Assembly: GCA_003537575.1 (NCBI GenBank)
Contig: DPRS01000068.1
Coordinates: 1-14,797, forward strand
Length of the DNA: 14,797 bases
Source: Oxalobacteraceae bacterium
GTDB taxonomy: Bacteria > Pseudomonadota > Gammaproteobacteria > Burkholderiales > Burkholderiaceae_D
Reading direction: 5' to 3'
Below the pieces are notes generated by a model that made no database searches, was not told where the DNA came from, and saw only the letters and a program-made list of their open reading frames with translations. Positions within the stretch are counted from its first letter, which is position 1. Each line of letters opens with the position of its first letter. Of this stretch, positions 9,660 to 14,797 are shown piece after piece. The translations under genes were made by a program, and so were the position numbers.

Positions 9660-10871
9660 TTATTTCTTGACCAGCGGGCAGCTGGATTGCGACAACGGGC
9701 GGAACGCTTCATCGCCAGGCACCGTGCTGATTACCTTGTAGTAATCCCATGGTGCTTTCGATTCCGAAGGTTTTTTGATTTGCAGCAGCAGCATGTCATG
9801 CACCATGCGACCGTCTTCGCGCAGCTTGCCTTTGGGGACGACGACGTCCGACACCGGCAGCTCGCGCATTTTTTTCATGACCGGTGCGGTTTCGTCGTTG
9901 CCGGCGGCCTTGACGGACTTCAGGTAATGCAGGACGGCTGAATACATGCCGGCTTGTGCCATGGTCGGCATGCGCTTTTGAATGGCGAAGAAACGCTTGG
10001 ACCAGGCGCGTGTTTCATCGTTGAGGTCCCAGTAAAAGCCTTCGGTCAGATACATGCCTTGCGAGTAGTTCAAGCCCATCGAATGCACGTCGCTGATAAA
10101 CATCAGCAGCGGCGCGACCATCTGACCCTTGGAGGCAATTCCGAATTCGCTCGCTTGCTTGACCGTATTGACCATGTCGCCACCGGCATTCGCCAGGCCG
10201 ATCACTTTCGCCTTGGAAGTTTGCGCCTGCATCAGGAAGGAGGAAAAATCCGAGGAATTCAATGGATGCCTGACCGCACCCACGACTTTGCCGCCGGCGC
10301 CGGTGACCACATCCGACACGTCTTTTTCGAGAGATTTGCCGAAGGCATAGTCCGCCGTCAGGAAGAACCAGCTATCGGCGCCGCGCTTGACCAGGGCCTT
10401 GCCGGTGCCTACCGAGCTGGAATACGTGTCGTACATCCAGTGCGCGCTATTGGCATTACATTTTTCATTGGTCAGCGTGCTGGAAGCCGATCCCACCACG
10501 ATGGCGATCTTGTTCTTTTGCTGGGCGATATCCATCACCGCCAATGCGACATTGGTCGGCACCAGGTCCATCAGCACATCGACATTCTGCTGATCGATCC
10601 ATTCGCGCGCCTTGGCGGAAGCAACGTCGGCCTTGTTCAGGCTGTCGGCGGTGACGATTTCGATCGGCTTGCCGAGCACGGTCTTGCCGAAGTCTTCGAC
10701 CGCCATCCTGGCGGCGACGATCGAGCCCTGCCCGGACAGGTCGGAATACAGGCCAGACAAGTCGGTCAGGATGCCGATCTTGACCACGTCATTGCTGACC
10801 TGGGCAGATGCGGAGGAAATTCCAGCGAGTAATGCTACAGCGAGGGAAATCTTTTTCAGGATGGGTTGCAT
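9660..10871 (-). CDS. Periplasmic branched-chain amino acid-type ABC substrate-binding protein
   Basis: A 403-residue type I periplasmic binding protein of the LivJ-like class (Peripla_BP_6). A Sec signal peptide is clear: MQPILKK, a hydrophobic core ISLAVALLAG, and an SASA cleavage site after residue 23. The mature protein opens with VVKIGILTDLSGLYSDLSGQG, the standard first strand and ligand loop, followed by the two-lobe pattern. Cys138 and Cys398 could form a periplasmic disulfide. Start ATG 10871 is chosen because GGAG precedes it by eight bases and places the signal peptide at the N-terminus; the longer frame to 10904 overlaps a hairpin. No permease or ATPase genes are in the window, so it would have to share a transporter encoded elsewhere. 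Binding proteins of this family also take aromatic and short organic acids, so leucine, isovalerate or another acid are all possible. Confidence 0.92.
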   Translation of the reverse strand: MQPILKKISLAVALLAGISSASAQVSNDVVKIGILTDLSGLYSDLSGQGSIVAARMAVEDFGKTVLGKPIEIVTADSLNKADVASAKAREWIDQQNVDVLMDLVPTNVALAVMDIAQQKNKIAIVVGSASSTLTNEKCNANSAHWMYDTYSSSVGTGKALVKRGADSWFFLTADYAFGKSLEKDVSDVVTGAGGKVVGAVRHPLNSSDFSSFLMQAQTSKAKVIGLANAGGDMVNTVKQASEFGIASKGQMVAPLLMFISDVHSMGLNYSQGMYLTEGFYWDLNDETRAWSKRFFAIQKRMPTMAQAGMYSAVLHYLKSVKAAGNDETAPVMKKMRELPVSDVVVPKGKLREDGRMVHDMLLLQIKKPSESKAPWDYYKVISTVPGDEAFRPLSQSSCPLVKK

Positions 10872-10898
10872 GCTTTGTCTCCAATTTAAGCAGGTTGT

Positions 10899-10923
10899 AC
10901 GCAATTCCTGATGGAAATTGCGT
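10899..10923 (-). other. Hairpin in the leader of the binding-protein gene
   Basis: ACGCAATTCC (10899-10908) and GGAAATTGCGT (10913-10923) pair over ten positions with one bulged base around a four-base TGAT loop. It ends 28 bases before the chosen start codon on the minus strand. It may be an RNA structure affecting translation or stability, or a DNA operator. Confidence 0.5.
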
Positions 10924-11051
10924 GTATTTTGATGCCAGTTTTTTTCTGTGTTGCCAAGCCCGGAACCAGGTTGCCCCTTGCGTCAATGTCCCATTTTCAA
11001 ACTGCAGAAGTGGACATGCGCATTCCGGAATCGGCTTTATTTTCTTCATGC

Positions 11052-11070
11052 ACCGGCTATTGCTGCCGGT
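11052..11070 (-). other. Second leader hairpin
   Basis: ACCGGC (11052-11057) and GCCGGT (11065-11070) form a perfect 6-bp stem with a 7-nt loop, inside the predicted untranslated leader of the minus-strand operon. Short, so chance occurrence is possible. Confidence 0.3.
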
Positions 11071-11114
11071 TTGTTGCAATAAGCAAAACTGAGTGTTACT
11101 AACAACCGCTGATG

Positions 11115-11144
11115 ATTCTATGATAGGAAATAGATGCTTATCAA
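11115..11144 (-). promoter_or_regulatory. Candidate sigma-70 promoter of the minus-strand operon
   Basis: On the minus strand, TTGATA (11144-11139) and TAGAAT (11120-11115) each match the consensus at five of six positions, with an 18-bp spacer. Transcription would begin near 11108, giving a leader of roughly 235 bases before the binding-protein ATG at 10871. Confidence 0.45.
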
Positions 11145-11164
11145 GCGAAATTTTAAAAAAAATA

Positions 11165-11194
11165 TTTCAATCTTCAAAAAATGTGAGCTATACT
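11165..11194 (+). promoter_or_regulatory. Candidate promoter of the liu operon
   Basis: TATACT at 11189-11194 matches the -10 consensus at five of six positions. A weak -35, TTTCAA at 11165-11170, lies 18 bases upstream, preceded by A-tracts. The poor -35 would suit an activated or tightly repressed promoter. The predicted start is near 11201, inside the palindrome at 11197-11214. Confidence 0.4.
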
Positions 11195-11196
11195 CA

Positions 11197-11214
11197 AAAA
11201 CGAACGGTCGTATT
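11197..11214. promoter_or_regulatory. Palindromic TetR-type operator candidate
   Basis: AAAACGAACGGTCGTATT reads the same on both strands at 14 of 18 positions, with core ACGA-N-CG-N-TCGT. It begins two bases after the candidate liuA -10 and would cover the transcription start. Its form resembles TetR-family operators; published comparative work assigns liu genes of betaproteobacteria to a TetR regulator called LiuQ (from memory), which this site may serve. The regulator gene is not in the window. Confidence 0.5.
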
Positions 11215-11312
11215 AAACGGCAGCGGCACACCGTAAAAATCGCCTCAAAAGAAGTGTTTATTTAAAAGAAGAGCAAACTCCGCTTTTTCCTACCTCATAG
11301 AACAAGGAAATC

Positions 11313-12509
11313 ATGACTACTCCATTTCTCAGTTTTCCCAGCCTTTCGTTTGATCATGGTGACGACATTGCCGCATTGCGGGATGCAATCCAGCAATTCG
11401 CCCAGGCAGAAATTGCGCCTCGCGCAGCCGAAATCGATCATAGCGATCAATTTCCGATGGATTTGTGGAAAAAAATGGGCGAGTTGGGCGTGCTCGGCAT
11501 TACGGTCGAGGAAGAGTACGGCGGCACGGCGATGGGCTACCTGGCGCATATCATTGCCATGGAAGAGATTTCGCGCGCTTCGGCTTCGGTCGGCTTGTCG
11601 TATGGCGCCCATTCCAACCTCTGCGTCAACCAGATCCGCCGCAACGGCAGCCATGAGCAAAAGATGAAATACCTGCCGAAGCTGATCTCCGGCGAATTCA
11701 TCGGCGCCCTGGCGATGTCCGAGCCGAATGCGGGTTCCGATGTGGTCAGCATGAAGCTGCGCGCCGAGTTGAAAGGCGACCGCTATGTCCTGAACGGCAA
11801 CAAGATGTGGATCACCAACGGTCCGGATGCCGATGTCCTGGTGGTGTATGCCAAAACCGACCCGGCCGCCGGCCCGCGCGGCATGACCGCCTTCCTGATC
11901 GAAAAGGGATTCAAGGGTTTTTCGATCGCGCAAAAACTCGACAAGCTCGGCATGCGCGGCTCGCATACCGGCGAACTGGTGTTCCAGGATTGCGAAGTCC
12001 CGGTGGAAAATATCCTTGGCGGCGTTGGCAAGGGCGTCAACGTGCTGATGTCCGGACTGGATTCCGAACGCGCGGTCTTGTCGGGCGGCCCCCTGGGGAT
12101 CATGCAGGCTTGCATGGATGTGGTGATTCCTTATGTTCATGAGCGCAAGCAGTTCGACCAGCCGATCGGCGAATTCCAGCTCATGCAGGGCAAGCTCGCC
12201 GACATGTATTCCACCATGATGGCATGCAAGGCGTATGTTTATGCAGTTGGCCAGGCATGCGACCGCGCCAAGACGCCGGAAGCCGTGCGCGCGCTGCGCA
12301 AGGATGCAGCCGGCGCCATTCTGTACTCGGCTGAAAAAGCCACCTGGATGGCGGGGGAGACGATCCAGGCATTGGGCGGCAATGGCTATATCAATGAATT
12401 CCCGGCCGGCCGCCTGTGGCGCGATGCAAAACTCTATGAAATCGGTGCCGGCACCTCGGAAATCCGCCGCATGCTGATCGGCCGCGAACTGTTTGCCGAA
12501 ACCAATTAA
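11313..12509 (+). CDS. liuA: Isovaleryl-CoA dehydrogenase
   Basis: A 398-residue FAD-dependent acyl-CoA dehydrogenase oxidising isovaleryl-CoA to 3-methylcrotonyl-CoA, passing electrons to electron-transfer flavoprotein. Family signatures are ALAMSEPNAGSD (132-143) and GGNGYINEFPAGRLWRDAKL, starting at 355 and followed by YEIGAGTSEIRR (375-386). The segment GLDSERAVLSGGPLG places the catalytic base at Glu252; in human isovaleryl-CoA dehydrogenase the base (Glu254) lies at the same helix position rather than near the C-terminus, which separates this enzyme from most acyl-CoA dehydrogenases. FQLMQGKLADMY further supports the subfamily. AAGGA precedes the ATG by four bases. It is the first gene of the liu operon, 30 bases before liuB, and is probably controlled by the promoter and palindrome upstream. 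Confidence 0.96.
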   Translation: MTTPFLSFPSLSFDHGDDIAALRDAIQQFAQAEIAPRAAEIDHSDQFPMDLWKKMGELGVLGITVEEEYGGTAMGYLAHIIAMEEISRASASVGLSYGAHSNLCVNQIRRNGSHEQKMKYLPKLISGEFIGALAMSEPNAGSDVVSMKLRAELKGDRYVLNGNKMWITNGPDADVLVVYAKTDPAAGPRGMTAFLIEKGFKGFSIAQKLDKLGMRGSHTGELVFQDCEVPVENILGGVGKGVNVLMSGLDSERAVLSGGPLGIMQACMDVVIPYVHERKQFDQPIGEFQLMQGKLADMYSTMMACKAYVYAVGQACDRAKTPEAVRALRKDAAGAILYSAEKATWMAGETIQALGGNGYINEFPAGRLWRDAKLYEIGAGTSEIRRMLIGRELFAETN

Positions 12510-12539
12510 CCATTAAAAGCATCTGCGATAAACCACGCC

Positions 12540-14147
12540 ATGGCCATCATTGAATCCAAAATCAATCCTCGTTCCGAGGATTTCAAGAAAAATGCAGCGG
12601 TGCTGCAAGCCGTTGTCGATGACTTGAAGCAAAAAATCGCGCAGATAGGGCAGGGCGGTGGCGAGGCGGCGCGCGCCAAGCACATCGCGCGCGGTAAATT
12701 GCTGCCGCGCGACCGCGTGCAGATGCTGCTCGATCCCGGCACGCCTTTCCTGGAATTCTCGCAGCTTGCAGCCACCGGGATGTATGGCGATGCGGCGCCG
12801 TCGGCCGGCATCATCACCGGCATCGGCCGCGTCGCCGGCATCGAATGCGTCATCGTCTGTAACGATGCAACCGTCAAGGGCGGCACTTATTACCCGATGA
12901 CGGTCAAGAAGCATCTGCGCGCGCAGGAAATCGCCGACCAGAACAATCTGCCATGCATCTATCTGGTGGACTCCGGCGGCGCCAACCTGCCCAACCAGGA
13001 TGAAGTGTTCCCGGACCGCGATCATTTCGGCCGCATCTTTTACAACCAGGCCAACCTGTCCGCCAAGGGCATTCCGCAGATCGCCGTGGTGATGGGTTCC
13101 TGCACCGCCGGCGGCGCATACGTGCCGGCCATGAGCGACGAGTCGATCATCGTCAATAATCAGGGCACGATCTTTCTGGGCGGTCCGCCGCTGGTGAAGG
13201 CGGCCACCGGCGAAGTCGTCAGTGCCGAAGACCTGGGCGGCGGCGACGTGCATACGCGCCTGTCCGGCGTGGTCGATCACCTGGCGCAAAACGACATGCA
13301 CGCGCTGGCATTGGCGCGCAGCATCGTCGGCAACCTGAATCGCCAAAAGCAGCATGGGCTGGTCTTGCGCGAGCCGGTGGCGCCCAAGTATGCCGCCGAA
13401 GAACTGTACGGCATCATTCCCGCGGATACCCGCAAGCCATTCGACGTGCGGGAAGTGATCGCTCGCATCGTCGATGGCAGCGAACTCGATGAATTCAAGG
13501 CGCGCTATGGCACGACCCTGGTCTGCGGTTTCGCGCATATCTTCGGCATGCCGGTCGGGATCATTGCCAACAATGGCATCCTGTTTTCCGAGGCGGCGCT
13601 GAAAGGCGCGCATTTCATCGAACTGTGCTGCCAGCGCAAGATCCCGCTGGTGTTCTTGCAGAACATTACCGGCTTCATGGTCGGCCGCAAGTATGAAAAC
13701 GAGGGCATCGCCAAGAACGGCGCGAAGATGGTGACGGCGGTATCGACCGCGGCCGTGCCGAAATTCACCGTGCTGATTGGTGGCAGCTTCGGCGCCGGCA
13801 ATTACGGCATGTGCGGACGCGGCTTTTCGCCGCGCATGCTGTGGATGTGGCCGAACGCGCGCATTTCCGTGATGGGTGGCGAACAGGCTGCCGGCGTGCT
13901 GGCGACAGTCAAGCGCGACAGCATCGAAGCCAAGGGCGGCGCCTGGAGCGGCGAGGAGGAGGCGGCATTCAAGGCGCCGATCCTCAAGCAGTACGATCAC
14001 CAGGGTCATCCCTATTACGCCTCGGCGCGGCTGTGGGACGATGGCGTGATCGACCCGGCGGATACGCGCATGGTGCTGGGTCTGGGCATCAGCGCCTCGC
14101 TCAATGCGCCGATTCCGGATACGCGTTTCGGCGTGTTCCGCATGTAA
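12540..14147 (+). CDS. liuB: Methylcrotonyl-CoA carboxylase, carboxyltransferase (beta) subunit
   Basis: A 535-residue carboxyltransferase that moves CO2 from carboxybiotin on the alpha subunit (LiuD, outside the window) to 3-methylcrotonyl-CoA, forming 3-methylglutaconyl-CoA. It carries two crotonase-like halves. The N-terminal half has the acyl-CoA site with MGSCTAGGAYVPAMSDE (Gly191-Gly192) and the preceding YLVDSGGANLPNQDEVFPDR. The C-terminal half has NITGFMVGRKYE, GSFGAGNYGMCGR and the biotin-side SVMGGEQAAGVLATV (Gly446-Gly447). The acyl-CoA specificity matches MCC beta rather than propionyl-CoA carboxylase in the SGGANLPNQ and MGRGFSP-like regions, as I recall them. ATG 12540 has no clear Shine-Dalgarno sequence in the 30-bp gap after liuA, so translation may depend on coupling to liuA. 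Confidence 0.95.
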   Translation: MAIIESKINPRSEDFKKNAAVLQAVVDDLKQKIAQIGQGGGEAARAKHIARGKLLPRDRVQMLLDPGTPFLEFSQLAATGMYGDAAPSAGIITGIGRVAGIECVIVCNDATVKGGTYYPMTVKKHLRAQEIADQNNLPCIYLVDSGGANLPNQDEVFPDRDHFGRIFYNQANLSAKGIPQIAVVMGSCTAGGAYVPAMSDESIIVNNQGTIFLGGPPLVKAATGEVVSAEDLGGGDVHTRLSGVVDHLAQNDMHALALARSIVGNLNRQKQHGLVLREPVAPKYAAEELYGIIPADTRKPFDVREVIARIVDGSELDEFKARYGTTLVCGFAHIFGMPVGIIANNGILFSEAALKGAHFIELCCQRKIPLVFLQNITGFMVGRKYENEGIAKNGAKMVTAVSTAAVPKFTVLIGGSFGAGNYGMCGRGFSPRMLWMWPNARISVMGGEQAAGVLATVKRDSIEAKGGAWSGEEEAAFKAPILKQYDHQGHPYYASARLWDDGVIDPADTRMVLGLGISASLNAPIPDTRFGVFRM

Positions 14148-14182
14148 GCATGGATAGCCTAACAATTTCGCGGGATTTTGCA

Positions 14183-14797
14183 ATGACCTATCAGACGATT
14201 GCGGTGGAAGCTGCGGGTGGCGTGGCGACAATCTGGCTGAACCGGCCGGAAGTGCGCAATGCATTCAATGAAACGGCGATCGCCGAAATCACCGAAGCTT
14301 TCCGTTTTCTCGACGAGGATGCGACGGTGCGTGTCATCGTGCTGGCGGCGAAAGGCCCTGCTTTTTGCGCCGGCGCCGATCTCAACTGGATGAAGAAGAT
14401 GGCCGGGTACACGTATGAGGAAAACCAGGCCGACGCCGGACAACTGGCGGAGATGCTGCGCGTGATCCATGGCTGCCGCAAGCCGACCATCGCCAAAGTC
14501 CAGGGCGACTGCTATGCGGGCGGCATGGGCCTGGTAGCCGCCTGCGGCATCGCGGTGGCTGCCGAGAACGTGAATTTTTGCCTGTCCGAAGTGAAGATCG
14601 GCTTGATTCCGGCAACCATTGCGCCGTATGTCATCCGCGCCATGGGCGAGCGCGCGGCGCAGCGCTACTTCACGACGGCAGAGCGATTTTCGGCGCAGGA
14701 AGCCCGCAACATGGGCTTCGTGCACGAAGCGGTGCCGGCGGAACAGCTCGATGGCAAGCTCGCTGAAATATTAACGGCCTTGACATCGGCGGGTCCC
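14183..14797 (+). CDS. liuC: Methylglutaconyl-CoA hydratase (3' end missing)
   Basis: The first 205 codons of a crotonase-family hydratase, running off the window without a stop; the family is usually about 260 residues. It should hydrate 3-methylglutaconyl-CoA to HMG-CoA, the step after LiuB. Visible features are the oxyanion segment FCAGADLNWMKKM, AGGMGLVAAC (114-123 region) and NFCLSEVKIGLIPATIAPYVI, whose Glu136 aligns with the second catalytic Glu of enoyl-CoA hydratase (Glu164). The position of the first (Glu144) is Gly, as I recall for other bacterial LiuC proteins. Residue 122 is Gly in ACGIA where crotonases almost always have Asp (ACDIA). It starts 35 bases after liuB with only a weak GGGA upstream. 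Assignment to LiuC rests on both sequence and operon position. Confidence 0.88.
   Translation, partial: MTYQTIAVEAAGGVATIWLNRPEVRNAFNETAIAEITEAFRFLDEDATVRVIVLAAKGPAFCAGADLNWMKKMAGYTYEENQADAGQLAEMLRVIHGCRKPTIAKVQGDCYAGGMGLVAACGIAVAAENVNFCLSEVKIGLIPATIAPYVIRAMGERAAQRYFTTAERFSAQEARNMGFVHEAVPAEQLDGKLAEILTALTSAGP

Larger units (their letters stand above)
10872..11312. promoter_or_regulatory. Divergent regulatory region between the acid-activation and liu operons
   Basis: 441 bases with no gene on either strand. The right half is strikingly AT-rich: 37 of 120 bases are G or C at 11101-11220, including A-tracts around 11150-11180 that could act as UP elements or a bend. It contains a candidate minus-strand promoter, a candidate liuA promoter with an overlapping or adjacent palindromic operator, and two hairpins in the predicted leader of the binding-protein gene. 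The liuA ribosome site AAGGA lies at 11304-11308. Confidence 0.75.

Noticed and set aside
11182..11197. CRP-like site TGTGA-N6-CTCAA over the liuA -10
   Set aside because: Only the left half matches; the right half diverges from TCACA, and the position over the -10 is unsuitable for activation.
12513..14264. 583-residue minus-strand open frame opposite liuB
   Set aside because: Antisense shadow of liuB; no recognisable motif, while liuB is full length and complete.

Overview
The window reads as a chromosomal segment of a betaproteobacterium, probably Burkholderiales and perhaps Oxalobacteraceae. This rests on GC-rich coding sequence, the style of the encoded proteins and the liuA-liuB-liuC gene order. 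The family-level placement is a guess from recall, not a computed result. Nine genes are supported, two of them cut by the window edges. I see no tRNA, rRNA, CRISPR array, insertion sequence or phage gene.

Left part (1-5660). An acetyl-CoA synthetase gene (acs) that lacks only its first few codons is followed by a methyl-accepting chemotaxis protein. The chemoreceptor has almost no periplasmic loop and carries a Cache-type sensor domain at its cytoplasmic C-terminus. Next comes an EI24/CysZ-like membrane protein on the same strand. A GNAT-superfamily (FemAB/CelD-like) acyltransferase is convergent to it. About 565 bases without a convincing gene separate that block from the next.

Middle part (6226-10871, minus strand). 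Four closely packed genes look like one operon. In transcription order they encode a Leu/Ile/Val-type periplasmic binding protein, a fatty-acid-type AMP-forming acyl-CoA ligase, a DUF169 protein and an alpha/beta hydrolase. A perfect 10-bp hairpin lies between the binding-protein gene and the ligase gene.

Right part (11313-14797, plus strand). Divergent from that operon are isovaleryl-CoA dehydrogenase (liuA), methylcrotonyl-CoA carboxylase carboxyltransferase subunit (liuB) and the start of a methylglutaconyl-CoA hydratase gene (liuC). These are consecutive steps of leucine/isovalerate catabolism. The 441-bp divergent region is AT-rich. It holds a plausible promoter for each direction and an 18-bp TetR-type palindrome immediately downstream of the liuA -10 element.

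Working model (inference): the minus-strand operon captures and activates a short or branched carboxylic acid, and the liu operon oxidises the resulting branched acyl-CoA. Acetyl-CoA and acetoacetate would be the end products. No regulator gene lies in the window. The points most worth a second look are the C-terminal Cache chemoreceptor, the DUF169 protein inside an acid-activation operon, and the candidate operator and RNA hairpins of the divergent region and the minus-strand operon.
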